Origin: Rehmannia glutinosa
Taxonomy: Eukaryota; Streptophyta; Magnoliopsida; Lamiales; Orobanchaceae
Direction: 5' to 3'
DNA length: 64,000 nt
Assembly (NCBI GenBank): GCA_016081115.2
Contig: JABTTQ020003419.1
Coordinates: 186,001 to 250,000, forward strand
The position numbers and the translations under genes were made by a program. Of the stretch, positions 10,707-28,956 are shown in pieces (position 1 is the stretch's first letter; each line of letters starts with the position of its first letter). The notes under the pieces were generated by a model that was not told where the DNA came from, made no database searches, and worked only from the letters and a program-made list of their open reading frames with translations.

Positions 10707-13700
10707 TTAATAGACTGGTGAGAAATGATTTTGATGCATTACCTGAGACACATGAGATGAGCTTACAGTGAGAAACTGAAGAAACTCTCGCTTCTTCGTC
10801 TCATAGTTCAACCTTGCATGGTCTAATAGAATCTGTTCTCTTCGTATATCTTCCCCGGCTCTATCCTTCTTCCATTGTATCTCTTTCATTTCGTTTTTAA
10901 TCTCAAAGTAACTCTCAGGGAGGTTCAAACTTTCGGAGCCTTTTGGGAACTTGACATCTATATCTCCCCTTAAACGACAAAAATTCAAGTAAAATGAATC
11001 GAACGTTCATCAACTAAAGGGGTAATCACAAAAGGCCCCCTAAAGTTTGGCTAATTTCAAAAAAACCAAGAGGTTTTTGAAAATTACAAATAACCCCTTG
11101 AGGTTTGATTGTGTCTTAAACTTAAAGGGGTAGCTGTAATATGTTGATAAACATAAGGGGAGCTTTTGAAATTTATTTTGCATATGAATGGGGGAAATGT
11201 AAGACGGATCAAACCTAAAGGGTTTTTTTGTAATATCCGAAAATCTCTGGGTTTTTTTTGTAATTAGCCTGAAGCTTTTTTTTTTTTTTTTTGTAATTAT
11301 CCCTCAACAAAATCTGTAATAGACAGATAGAAATGTTAATTTATTGACATAAGGAGTTTGTAATTTTTTGAAAAAATAATTTTTTCGATTTGTGAAATAA
11401 GGACAAGCTTCTTACTGATGATGACCCAAGGAGAAAACTCCAGGATTTCTTATCATTCCTCCATCTAGAGATATGGCTCCATCTTTTATACAAGGGAGAG
11501 CCTTCAGCATGTCTTCCCTTGATTTGTATACTTGCAAATTCGAGAAAAGATTATAGAACAGTGTTTCTCTTAGGCCTTGCCCATTCTTTGAGATACAATA
11601 CAAGTTAGCGCTATCAATGGTGATCATATTCACAGCAAAACCCAGAAAGCCGGGAGGAGTTTCCCCGTTGAGTAATCTTGGCTTTAAAAGAGCAAGCCTC
11701 TTTTGAGGATCATCAGCTATGAACTCGCCAACATATGGTCTATACAGAGACACACAGTAGATCACAAATATAAGTTTTTACGAAAGCTAATCTGAAAAAA
11801 CTGAAAAAAAATGACTGCACATATGCAAACCTTATATCTGCAAGACAAATAACAAGAAATCGGCCAGCCAAGGGCCTCCCAATGTTAGCTGCAAATGCAT
11901 GAAGGCCAAGACTTTTATCTATTAAACCTTCTTTGTTGTATGCTTCCAGGGCTTTGACACCATCATACGTCTTGCAAACCACTGCTAGCATGGTTTCTAG
12001 GCCCAAATACTCTGCAAGAAGTCTAAGACCCACAATTAAACAAGAAATGAGTCAGCCATGAAGGATTGATTAGAAGGTGTTTGTGTTTTTACTCATTTAT
12101 TCACAAACAGATGAATATAACCTGAGTTGCATTAAAAATAAAATTACTTTTTTAACCAGAAACTTGTGAATAAGTATCCTATTCCATGCTAGAAAAAGGA
12201 AACCACACGAGAACATTTAACAACCGAGCTTTAGAAACAAGATTCTGCAAGCAAATCATCTTTAGGTACTTATTTAAACAATAAATCATACAAAGAAGGA
12301 AGCCTTTATGCAAATAATGTGTTGATGCTAGGATATGCATAATAAATTTGCCAGGAGGAAAAGGAGAAGGGTGAAAAATAGTGGACTAGCCTGCTAAGGT
12401 TGTCATCATCGACTTTTGCAAGTGTAGCTACAATACCAATCACATCCTTTGTCAGTGAATGCTCAGAGGACAGAGCTTTTGCTTGGCTTTTCATCATAAA
12501 CAGAAGGGCCGCTGCAGACTTCTCATGCTTAAGAACATGTTCAATTGTTTCTTCTTCACTCTTCACGTCGGCAGGGTCTTTGTCTACCGTATTGGACAAA
12601 CTTTCTTTATCATACTTCTCGAGAGCAGCTATAAGAACAAGAAGATTAGAAAAGCGGATCAAAAATAGATTAGGTATAATAACAAAGACATATAGGAGCA
12701 AAGGATGAAATTATCAGACGTAATATCATATTTGAAATGCGAAATTTCAGGAAATAGCCTTGAGGTGGCTATGTGTCTCTTCAATACGTAATAAGTTCTG
12801 TAATTGAACCAAGTACCCTTAGATTCTCCTTTAGCAAACGTGGGGTTAGGTAATGCCAATACCTTTCATATGGAGAATTGATTCCTCCAATTTGTTCTTC
12901 GCAGTCTTCAAGTATTTAACATTTTCCTCATGATGCTTAATCCTTTGACCCACTTCATGTAGTTCATCTTGAAGTTTCTGCAAAAATTATATCAACTCGG
13001 TTTTAGCCTGGTCATGATTTTTCCATAAGCAGCAAATAAAGTTCAAATAATAGAGACACGACTCTTCTTAATTTGAAAAGACAAAAAAGGCAACTGACAT
13101 TGAGCACACAGTCCTCTCCATGATCAGATAAAAGTTCACCTCATAGGACATCGGAAAATTAGTGACAAACCTTGGAACGGTTTGCAATCGATTCAGCCTG
13201 CTGATTATGTGCACCATTTTGCATGTCCTGACTTGAAACCATACTGCGAGAATTCTCACCAACATGATGAGGTGCTGCTGATGGGTCAGATAAGGCCAAT
13301 GCCCTAGAATTGATTGACGTCTAGCATAGCAAGAGCACAACTCAGCTTTAGATACCACTAACATACATAGATGCTAATAACAACGGGAACATCCAAACAG
13401 ACAAGTATATGGGAATTACAACCTTATTTATGCTCATAGTATGAAATCATAGGAAGTAAAACATAAAACATCAAATCTACAGGCTTATATGTTTCTTCTG
13501 AAAAACAGACATTCAAGAGGTAGTAACAGAAAAATAAAGTAGGACCTGGTAAATTCAATTACAGTAGCCAAAGTTTCATCAATCATTTAACAATTAGTCC
13601 AGCAAACATGAAATGGCAAAAACTGTCTACAAGTTAAGTTAGACAAACAAACAAGACAATCGATCAATTTTCTGCTCCATTAACAAGGAATCATGATGTT

Positions 13701-14640
13701 TGAAAATGTCAATCCATTTTTATTTAGTGGATTTAGAGCCAAGTTCTCTCCCTACCTTAATACTGAGCATTTATTTTCCCAAATTAAATTAGTTTTCAAA
13801 GAACCACAGTAGATCTTACTATATAGAAAACAAAAAAGTAGCCATGCACAAGCAAATTTCATGAAAATTCTTAAATTCTCAACTCCTCTGCTTTGTACGT
13901 ACGTCTATTACTCATCTTCCCCGAATGAATCATATTTACACCAGCATACAATATATGAAAATTGCTAGTCTGGAAAAGAAGCCTTGAATATTCAAATACC
14001 ACGACTAAAATTGAACATGCAAAAGCGTCCACTGCCAGTAAAAAAAGAAAAAATAAGAAGAAGAAGAACAAGAAGAAGAAGAATTATATAGACGTAGGTA
14101 CTTTATGTACATTATCGAAACAGCCAGAAAAAGTCACATTCATAAATTCCCCTAAAGTACTAACACAATTACCTCGGAAATTTCCAATTCTATGAACTAG
14201 TTAGTGCTTAACACATATAACGGAAATACAATAAATTCGAACAAAATATTTCGCCATATCCACATTTCAATTCGCATCAATTCAAATTATTCTATACACA
14301 AAAACAACTGCATGTTCAAGTTTTAGAGCTTCATCCACTTCCATAAACATCGAAAACAGCTCAATTACGGATACTACAACTTTTTCCATATCTACATTTC
14401 AGTTTGCGTTAATTCCAATTTTTTCTATACACAAAAACAACTGCATGTTCAGCTTTTAGAGCTACATCCACTTCCATAAACATCGAAAACAGTTTAATCA
14501 CCGACGAAACCCCAAATCGCCAGTTAATTACAAAAAAATTGCGAAAAATAAAGCAAAATTAAAAACTAAGATGAAACCTCCACCGCCGGGTCAATGTCCA
14601 TGGACATTCTCCGCGGGCCGCCGCCGCCGCGGCCTAGCAT
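10707..14640 (-). CDS. DMS3: DMS3, SMC-hinge-like protein of RNA-directed DNA methylation
   Basis: Seven exons can be joined in phase: 14578-14640, 13171-13320, 12863-12977, 12391-12628, 11831-12022, 11416-11739 and 10707-10968. They total 1344 bp, or 447 residues; the Arabidopsis protein is about 420. Recognised by the conserved stretches LTKDVIGIVATLAKVDDDNL, ETMLAVVCKTYDGVKALEAY, PPGFLGFAVNMI and GLRETLFYNLFSNLQVYKSR. The N-terminal third looks coiled-coil-forming (KLQDELHEVGQRIKHHEENV). The SMC-hinge-like region lies in the middle and a second helical segment at the C-terminus. DMS3 is known to form the DDR complex with DRD1 and RDM1 in the nucleus, which supports Pol V transcription. Intron 4 (12029-12390 side) starts with GC, not GT. 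Intron 6 holds a family A MITE. The start was taken at the first in-frame ATG of the GC-rich first exon; an ATG 11 codons later is possible. Confidence 0.93.
11029..11303. mobile_element. MULE-type MITE, family A, in DMS3 intron 6
   Basis: A 275 bp copy with degraded inverted ends (GGGGTAATCAC ... GTAATTATCCC) and a 9 bp duplication TCAACTAAA / TCAACAAAA (8 of 9) at 11020-11028 and 11304-11312. It lies wholly inside the intron between exons 6 and 7 of DMS3 (10969-11415). Confidence 0.82.
12029..12390 (-). other. GC-AG intron region of DMS3
   Basis: On the minus strand the exon ends CCTTAGCAG and the intron begins GCTAGTCC at 12390. The acceptor is GGGTCTTAG at 12023-12025. Only this GC donor gives the phase needed (AG+A, an Arg codon) to join NLS to LLAEYLG; the nearby GT alternative breaks the frame. 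Confidence 0.75.
14053..14081. repeat. (AAG)n microsatellite in DMS3 intron 1
   Basis: An impure AAG repeat on the plus strand inside the first intron of DMS3. It has no coding meaning. Confidence 0.7.
14250..14505. repeat. Tandem duplication of ~130 bp in DMS3 intron 1
   Basis: Two adjacent diverged copies, about 14250-14375 and 14382-14505, share CTATACACAAAAACAACTGC and CACTTCCATAAACATCGAAA. They lie just inside the first intron, next to exon 1. Confidence 0.75.
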
Positions 14641-14837
14641 CGTCGGGCGTCCGGCAATGGCGTTGCTCAGAGAGCGAGAGATCACAGAGCAAGTGGGAAG
14701 AGAGCACTAATTACGAGTCTACGATATAGTCTGTAAGCCTGTACTGTACAATTTTAAATTTTCTTAATTTTTGCATTAGCTTTTAAAATTTTTGGTTATT
14801 TGTTGGGAATAATCGAATAGGCCTAACAATCGGATGG

Positions 14838-15230
14838 GATCTTCTGTTCTAAAAGAGTATTTTATCTTCTATTTTACCACAAAGATGATTGTCACATGTA
14901 CAATGACGGAGCCTAAAATTTTTTTGGGTGGAACCGATATATGAAAATGGGGTGGATCGGATAAAAAACTAGAAAAAAATCATATAATTAAAATGATTTT
15001 TTTGGAAAAATTTTAGTAGTGTAATTTTCTTTTTTATTTTTGTTAAATGGGGGTGGGGGCTTCCCTCCGTCATTGCACGTGTATCAAAACTATCATATTG
15101 AAAACTCACAATTTTGGCTAATTTATGCTTCACAATTATGATAATAGTTTTTATACACATGTCAATCATCTATGAAGTGGAATATAAGACGAAACACTCT
15201 TTTGGAATAGAATATTTAGGCCTTGTTTGT
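14838..15230. mobile_element. Family B MITE interrupted by a hAT-type MITE
   Basis: Left arm GATGGGATCTTCTGTTC...TTATCTTCTATTTTACCAC and right arm GTGGAATATAAGACGAAACACTC resemble the other family B copies. The middle is split by the 175 bp element at 14901-15075, so this copy must be the older insertion. Confidence 0.65.
14901..15075. mobile_element. hAT-type MITE (GGCGGAG-related family), nested
   Basis: Perfect 11 bp terminal inverted repeat CAATGACGGAG / CTCCGTCATTG, with 8 bp duplications CACATGTA (14893-14900) and CACGTGTA (15076-15083), 7 of 8 identical. The ends resemble the elements at 47040-47298 and 57131-57325. Confidence 0.8.
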
Positions 15231-15346
15231 TTATGTTTCCACGATCCATTTTCCAGTTTTTAGTGTTGAAAATTAAATTTTGAAAATTTATTGGTTTTTA
15301 TGTGGAAATTGGTATTATATGTTTCCAAGACCTTAATCCACTGTTT

Positions 15347-15530
15347 TTAGGGAACCAGATCTTTTGTTCCAAAAGAGAATTTAATATGTATAAAAATTGT
15401 CATTAATTTTGAAGCATAAATCGGCTTAAATTGTGAATTTTTAATATGGTAGTTTTGATACACGTGACAATCATTAATGCAGTAGAATAGAAGATGAAAC
15501 ACTCTTTTGGGGTGGGGCGAAACTTGAAGA
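15347..15530. mobile_element. Family B MITE, diverged
   Basis: Carries GATCTTTTGTTCCAAAAGAG at the left, AAGATGAAACACTCTTTTGG at the right, and the shared central motif GAAGCATAAATCGGCTTAAA. The target duplication is not clear. Confidence 0.6.
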
Positions 15531-15535
15531 CTCAT

Positions 15536-16540
15536 GCTCGCCCCATTTATCTCACTGGATGGGACAAGTCAGAACGATCCACCCCGTGTAGAAAAAAAAC
15601 AATTATTATTATTATATCAAATGCACAATAATTCAAATAAAAAATAAAATTAAAAGAATTAATTTTTAAAGGTGTCCATTCAAATTAAAGGAATAAACTC
15701 CCATTACAATTTTTGTTGAGAATCTTCTACCTTTGACATCACGATTCACTATTGTTTATATCTGGAAAGGAAAAAAAAAATTGTCATTTTCTTCCCCTCT
15801 TTTATGTCATTCCAATTCGGTTACTATATGAAAAAAAAAGTTGAATTAAGTAATTGAGATTATTTGGTAAAGAAGTTGTAAATGTGTTTTTCGTTCGTAA
15901 AGGTCAAACGAGAAGCGGAATTAGAAATATAAATCGCCCCTTCTTTGCTTTTAGATTCTGATTAAAACTAGCAGAAGCGACATGCACAATCATATATTCT
16001 TTAATTTTGTCTAAACCTTCCATTATGTATAGTTGTCTCTTTCATTAATTTTGCCTGTAAACCATCCATTATGTTATCTGATTTTCCAGTATTATTTACA
16101 GGAAAATCATAGTCCTGTAAACCTTGACCATTTATCCTCATGCATTTGGAAACTGCTCCAAATGTTGTCTGTTTGGAAATTGTGCAAAATTTAAAGTGTG
16201 TTAAGACTTAGTCAAGCAAGGAGACAAACTATTTTGTTTTCTGGCATAAAAATTTTCCCTTTTCTAGTGGCTAGCTTTTGATCCCTACTTTTAAGACTAT
16301 AAAATGAATAAAAGTACTCGATGCTCGACTCGAGATTGATCATTAAAAGCTCTTTTAAGTTCGGTTCGTTAATATAACGAACCAAACTTTAATACACATT
16401 TTTGTTCAAAAAAATGTACAATTTGGCTCAAACTCGACTTAATTAGTGGAAAAACAGTAAAATATTTATAAAAATATCAAGCCATTCGACCACGATTCAT
16501 GTTCCTCGACTAAAGCTTGACTCGATTAATATTGAAGGCA
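15536..16540. other. Intergenic AT-rich stretch with transposon debris
   Basis: Contains TTTTAGATTCTGATTAAAA-type sequence near 15951 that recurs near 18498. A stretch rich in CTCGACTCGAG and TTCGGTTCGTTAATAT motifs (about 16319-16540) looks like the edge of a nonautonomous DNA element. No terminal exon of the NMNAT gene and no other coding frame were recognised here. Confidence 0.4.
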
Positions 16541-16544
16541 AATT

Positions 16545-17848
16545 ACAATAACCTTTGCCCACAAGGACATTATTTTTTGTCATTACAATCTTGTCAGATT
16601 CAAATGACACCCTAACCCCAGCCTTTCCTAACAGAGAAATGGAAACTAAGTTTGCCCTAATATTAGGCACATGAAGTACATCATTAAGGACCAAGGTCTT
16701 GCCAGATGTGAGTTTCAACATAATCTTGCCTTTGCCAAGAACTTGTGCAGTTCGAGAATCCCCGAGATACACATGTTCTTCTCCATCCCCCACAAGATTG
16801 TAGGATGCAAAGGCCTCTTTATTTGCACATATGTGCCTGGTAGCCCCAGAGTCTACCACCCATTCTTTCACACTGGCCACGAGGTTAATTTGAGAAAGTA
16901 CCGTTGCAACAATATCATCCCCTTCAACCAAATTTGCAATTGGCTTTGGGGAATTTGCAGGCTTCTTTCGATGTTTGCACTGCGGTGCATGGTGACCTGG
17001 CCTTCCACAAACATAACGGTTTCCTTTTTTCTTGAAAGTATTGGAGTTATTCACTTTAGGTTTGTTATCAGGTTGATTAAATTTCTTAAAAGGCTTGTTA
17101 GAAGGCTTACCTTGCACTATGTTTGCATTCACAAATATCTCTTTTCCCTTGATCACTTTGAGTTCCCTTCGATTGGTATCTTCTATTATGACGTGGGTTA
17201 TCAAATCTGAAAGAGACATCTGCTTATGTTTGTACTTCAATTGTTGTTTATAATCTTTCCACGTATCCGGCAGCTTTTCAATCAACAATCCAGCTACAAA
17301 CTCCTCTTGCAATATGATGTTTTCAGCTTTAAGATCCTCTAATAGCTTGTGTACTCGTTGATTTGCGTCTTGATATCTTTATCATCCGTCATCTCCCAGC
17401 GATAGTAGTTTCCGATGACGAATTTCTGTTTGCCAACATCTTCAGCAGTGTATTTGAGATTGATCGATTCCCAAATCTCTTTGGCTTCCTTGTATGAGCA
17501 GTACACATCAAAGACATCATTAGTCAAAGTGCTAATGATAGTGTGTCTGCACACTTTATTCGCGTGAGTCTAGAACTCGAATTGTTGTGGTTCAGCGGAG
17601 TGGTCTGGCTTAGGTTGAGTAAGAGCAACAGCCACACCGTGTAAGTCAAGTGTAGTGAAAATTCGTTCCTGCCATCTCTTATAATTCTGACCACTAGAAA
17701 TATCTGGAAAAGGCTTCGCAAAAGGCATGACGGAAGGCATGGCAGTGGAGGAGGTGGAGATATTTTTAGGAGGTATGGGGGTTGAAATATCTGAGGGTGT
17801 GATATTGGTAGCACCAGTAGTAACCACTTCTGCAACATTATACTCCAT
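16545..17848 (-). pseudogene. Ty1/Copia gag-protease fragment, frameshifted and truncated
   Basis: From 17848 leftward: a gag N-terminus (FPDISSGQNYKRWQERIFTT), the UBN2-type gag core (KEAKEIWESINLKYTAED; LPDTWKDYKQQLKYKHKQMS), a zinc knuckle whose first Cys is replaced by Arg (RYVCGRPGHHAPQC), and an aspartic protease with the catalytic WVVDSGAT. Coding similarity stops near 16545, before integrase and reverse transcriptase. Stops and frameshifts near 17339-17570 break gag. The intact family proteins form the retrotransposon particle and process the polyprotein. Confidence 0.9.
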
Positions 17849-17860
17849 AAATCCTTAGAT

Positions 17861-18318
17861 TGTTAGAAAATGGTGGAGCAGCAAAATAAAATTACAGAAA
17901 TAGTAGAGCTTGAGGCGTGTTAAAAAACACTGTCCTAAGGATTTATTTTGTCAATCCTCCAGGATACAACAAGTCTTCTAGTTTTTGAACTAGAATCAGG
18001 AACAACAATATATAATTTTATCCCAGCAGTTGATAAGAATGGAAGGAATAATTTGTTCTCTGTATCTTTCGAAATTGCATGACTAATAATGCAACCAAGT
18101 TGGGTTATTTAAAGAAGAAGGCAACGTCCACTTCCCTCAATATTAGGCAATCAGGTTAATAAATTTTAAAAGCTGAACGTTTGGGATAAGGGGGTGGTTT
18201 AGAAAAATCAGGAAGGTGGGTTAGTGGCTCAAGACTCGGTCATTAGTTAAAAGTGAAGACTAAGTCAATTAAAATATCTGATAAGCACTTCTTTTGAAAC
18301 ACCCATATTTTCCAACAA
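17861..18318 (-). mobile_element. Possible 5' LTR of the Copia fragment
   Basis: Read on the minus strand, the segment starts TGTTGGAAAATATGGG and ends TTCTAACA directly before the gag ATG, and holds a TATA-like TTTAAATAA. The TG...CA limits and position suggest an LTR. However, no primer-binding site is evident and there is no second LTR for comparison, so this is tentative. Confidence 0.4.
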
Positions 18319-18649
18319 TTTATTGATGTGGAAACAACAAATAGTTGAGAATCAGAAGTTGGTAGTGTTCACAAGTAGAAACTGAAAATTGATTAAGTTA
18401 AAAAAAAAGTATTTGGTGGATAAGTTGTAAAAGTATTTTAGTAGAGTGCACAACTCAAACCAAAAGCAGAATCACAAATCTAAAGCACTCATCCCCTGCT
18501 TTTAGATTCTGATTAAAAAAGCAGAAGTTGACATTTGCAAATACTAGAAAGTGATTTTTTCCAGCTGTGTTAGATAATCACTTAGTGTAAAAGCGGGCAT
18601 GGAAGATCAATATAACTAATCGACTACTTAGTGGAACGAAATGTTTTAC

Positions 18650-24636
<5,987 letters not shown>

Positions 24637-25059
24637 TCAGTGAAAGTCTGAAAGAGCCTTGAAATATATGAAACTTCTCTTGGAACTTTAAGCAAACAGT
24701 TCATATGCAACTCAAAGTGCAGCTGAGTCAGCTGGCCTCTGTCCCTAGCTACACGGCCCAAACTTGGTCAAAGTCTCGGTCCAGGAGCCCAGCGGAAAGA
24801 GTTATTCGACTGGTCTATAAGACATATATATTGGCCCAAATTTTCAAATTACAAAACGATATTTTCTTAAAAACAAGGGGAAATTACACAAAATACCCTT
24901 ATTTTTGACCCAATCCCCAAATTACCAATACATCCCATTTATACTTTTTTTATTACTCTTTTACGGTCTTTTTTTAAAATTTTCTCCTAAAATACGTTCT
25001 GCGGTCTTTTCCTCTTCCAGACCATCATTTTTTTCTCTCTCTGTCTCTTCACCTCGACT
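24637..25059. other. Upstream region of NMNAT and of the Ulp1-like gene
   Basis: Holds the presumed 5' leader of NMNAT (minus) and then a pyrimidine-rich stretch (TTTTTTTCTCTCTCTGTCTC) leading to the hAT target site. The stretch GGGGAAATTACACAAAATAC near 24880 resembles a transposon end, but no partner was found. Confidence 0.4.
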
Positions 25060-25067
25060 CTCGAGTT

Positions 25068-28000
25068 TAGGGATAGCAATATGGACCTGGCCCGACCTGA
25101 CCCGACCCGACCTGTGCTGATTGGGGCGGGCCAGACCCGACCCATTTTGAGGGCGGGCCGGGGCGGCCCCGACCCATGTACGGGTCAGGCCGAGCCTGGG
25201 TATTACACTTACCCCGCCCCGCCCCGCCCTGTCAACTATATATAAATATGTATTTTCTTATATCAGGTTTTAGACTTGTAGTTGACTACTTTGTTGCCCT
25301 AATTATCTTCAAAGACCAAACATTATTCTCCCAGCCGCTCACCATTTCAGGCTTAGAAGACCACCACTCTCATCTCACACTCTGCCATTCATTTTTACAC
25401 TCCTCCTAGACCGATTCATCTCCGGCGCTCGAGCACCATTTGAAACTCTGCCACTCAAAAAAGGTTTGTCTTTTTCTTCTTTCAATCTTCAATTTTCTGG
25501 AATTAATTCATGTGATTAATTGATTTTTTTTTTTAAATTGTGCAAGCTAAATATAGGGCAGAGAAGAAAAAAAATAAGAAATGGTTGTTCTATGGTTGTG
25601 GTCTTAGCCAAACAAAAAACCTGCAGATTTGCTATGTTGAATTTAGATGTGCTTTAACTTTTTTTTTAAGTAAGATAAAATCTTTGGTGATGTGGTATCC
25701 TATTTTTAGTGTATAAAATCTTTGGTTGATGATAATGGAGTTTGATTTGGGACATGCAGTGATTTGAGATTTTTGGGTTGTTGCTATTGCCATGGTCTCT
25801 GTAATTTCTGGTTTTATTTTGGGTATTAAAAGAGAAGGAAAGGGTATCAATTTTGAATATTATCTTGGTTTTCATCTTTTTTAATTTTTTTTCACTCTAG
25901 TATTGAAGCTTTGAAATATTGCAACAAACTCACCAATGAAAAATGTGACAGAATGTGATTCTTTTTTCTGAGTTGGTTTAAGGTATTTCATGGCCTTGCT
26001 TCTATCATCTCAAAGCAAAATGCTTGACAAAAATTGTTGATTTTCGGCTTTCATTGAATATTGAGCTTTTTTTTCCTTGTCATTTTTTGTTATTTCTTCA
26101 TTTTAAATTATTCTCTACAAAAAAGTGACATAAAATATTGATTTATTAAAGCATTAAAGTCATGGTTGATCGGGAAGAATATAATTCTACGAGTCCAACG
26201 TCGATGTGCCACATGTTGATATTACATCTTTATCACCTACGCCGTTAGTTCTCTCGATACACCACATTCCTCATATCAAGATTTGTTAAGTCCCGTTGAT
26301 GTTACTCCTTCTGGATTTGAATGATAATAATAATGATAGCAAAAAAGTCAACAGTGAATAAATTTGGAAAAGTTATTTCTAAAATTTGGGCACATTATAT
26401 CAAGGAGACTGTCCAAGGGAAGTTAAAGGCTAAGTGCAAATATTGCGATCAACTGTTGCTAGGTGATCCAAAACAAGGTACTAGCCATTTGAAGAAGCAT
26501 TTTGATAGATGTCCTAGAAGGAAAATGAAGGACATAAGGCAACAGGTTTTAAAAGCTAGCTTTAGTAAGGAGAAATTTGAATTTTCTCCTTACAATGTTG
26601 ATCAAGAGTCATCCCGTAAACAACTAGCAAAGATGATCATCATGCACGAGTACCCTCTGAAGATGATAGAGCATGAAGGGTTTAGAGACTTTGTTAAGAG
26701 CTTGAACCCTTGCTTTAAGTTGGTGACAAGGAACACAATTAAGAATGATTGTATGAAGTTGTATGAACTTTTAAAGGAGGTGGTGATGCAAAATTTTGAG
26801 AATAATGAAAGTCGAGTCGCAATCACAACAGATATGTGGACATCTTCATATCAAAAGAAAGGGTTTATGGCAGTTACAACACACTATATTGACAACAATT
26901 GGAAGTTGCAAAGTCGAATTATAAGGTATCAATTTTTTTTTCAAAGTTGTTATTGTATTTTTATGTGATGATCATTTTAAATTTATTTTACAGTTTGTCT
27001 ATGTGCCAAGCCCACACCGTTGATGTTTTATGTGAAAGCGATTGAATGCTTTTTAGATTGGAACATAGATCGCAAATTATCCACTATAACAATGGATAAT
27101 TGTTCTACTAATGATGCAATGATGGATTTACTTTTGGATAAGCTTCCAGCAGACTCTCTACTGATTGGTGGTAAATTAGTGCACATGTGTTGTTGTGCAC
27201 ATATATTGAATCTAATTGTGAAAGAAGGATTGGAAGTTATTGGAGAGGGAATTGAAAAAGTAAGAGACATTGTTTCTTATTGGTCAAGAACGCCTAAAAG
27301 ATGGGAAAAATTTGAGGATACAACTCGTCAACTTCGTGTGCCACTTGGTAAGAAGCTTGTACTTGACTGTAAAACTCGTTGGAACTCAACTTATTTGATG
27401 CTACAAACAGCTTTGGATTATAAAGATGTGTTTTTTTCGCTTGAAGAGTCGTGATCCAAAATATAAATGTTGTCCTAGCGAAAATGATTGGAATTTAACT
27501 AAGGAAATTTGTGGTAGGCTAAAATTGTTTCTATACCGCGATCGAGTTGTTCTCTGGTACAAAATATCCCACTGCAAATTTGTATTTTCCTAAAATCTGT
27601 GAGATTAAGCTTGCATTGAACCAATGGATGACTTGTGGTGTTAAAGTGGTTGAATCAATGGCTTTGAATATGGTGAATAAGTTTGATAAATATTGATTCC
27701 ATTGTGCATGGTATCATGGGGGTGGCAATCGTGTGCTTGATCCTAGATATAAATTGGTTTTGTTAGAGTACTATTTTCCAAAGATTTATTCTATCGGTGG
27801 TGATTATGAAGTGGAAAAGATCCTTAGTTTGTGCATAGTGATTTGCTTAAACAATATGAGTTGAAAGAGAAGCTAAATGAAGGTGGTGAAACAAGTGGCT
27901 TAGTGGAGACTATTGTTGCTAATAACCAATCACTTTGTGAATTTGACTTGTATGCTTCTCAAAGAAAAAGAAAATCCGTGAGGTCGGAGTTGGATCAATA

Positions 28001-28956
28001 CTTGGAAGAGGATGTTTTACCACGAACTTGATTTTGATGTCTTGACTTGGTGGAAGTTCAACAGAGGTAAATATCTATTTTGCATCAAATTGCAAGAGAT
28101 GTTTTAGCAATTCCGGTCTCTCTGATTTAGCCAGATGCTTTCGGTACAAGTGGAAGATTGATTAGTCCTCGGCGTAGTAGACTTCACAATAAAACTGTTG
28201 AGGCCTTAATGTGTTCACAAAATTGGATATTAGTGAGAAAGGTAATTACTTTTTATTAGTATATCAAATTAATTTAATGTGTAGATAGATTAATATGTTA
28301 TATGGTTATTTGTTTACATGTACCATTTTACTTTATACTAATGCAGGGGATTCATCAAATGGAGTGTATGAGCCATTTTTTTATGATTCAGATGATGAGA
28401 AGAGTGAGAATGTGGTATGTTAGTTTTTTCTTAAGTTATTTCTATCTCAAACATGTTTATAAAGTATGATTAGCTAATTTGATATTTCTTTTGTTATTGC
28501 GAAAGTAACTTTGGAAATGAGTTTCTATTCATTGATGAGTGTTATTCCATTGTGGGTGGTGGTGGTGGTTGCATATTATTCCATTTTGAATTAGTGGATT
28601 GTTGTTTTAAAAAGACTTGGTGAAGATTTAAGTTGTATCTTTTAATTGGATTGTTTGTTATGTACTAGTTTTATCTTTTTCCCGTAATTGTGCTCATTTC
28701 ATTTTAATTAATAATTGATGAACTATTTGATAAAGTTGGTCTGTTGTAAATTGTAATGGGCAGATTTTTTGGTGATATATGTTGGCATGTTGCAGCATTA
28801 GTCATTGGGTGTGTTGTTAGATTGTTGGAATTATTTTAGACTTAAAAATAAAATTAAAACGGGGCAGGCGGGGCGGGCATGGGCCAGGGCGGGGCGCAAT
28901 GCTAAGAGCACGGGGCGGGCCTGGGTAATCAATTACCCGCCCCATTGACATCCCTA
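25068..28956 (+). mobile_element. hAT transposon, structurally complete, transposase decayed
   Basis: A 3889 bp element with ends TAGGGATAGCAATATGG and (reverse complement) TAGGGATGTCAATGGGG. It is flanked by an exact 8 bp duplication CTCGAGTT at 25060-25067 and 28957-28964. Both subterminal regions are crowded with GGGCGG/CCCGCC-type motifs (25080-25240 and 28860-28945), likely transposase-binding repeats. It carries a BED-finger transposase pseudogene. The target lies upstream of the DUF1985/Ulp1 gene. Confidence 0.95.
26300..28075 (+). pseudogene. hAT transposase, interrupted
   Basis: An N-terminal BED zinc finger (CKYC followed by HLKKHFDRC, about 26430-26510) leads into the conserved ITTDMWTSSYQKKGFMAVTT region. 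A small intron (about 26926-26991) follows, then the catalytic-core stretch LVHMCCCAHILNLIVKEGLE and LDCKTRWNSTYLML. A C-terminal dimerisation-like piece (SELDQYLEEDVLP and ILHQIARDVLAIP) comes last. Stops and frameshifts near 27010, 27450-27530, 27690 and 28030 mean no full protein. The intact family enzyme cuts and pastes hAT elements. Confidence 0.88.

Noticed and set aside
16671..17210. 179-residue plus-strand frame
   Set aside because: It is the antisense of the Copia gag-protease fragment, whose motifs are clear on the minus strand.
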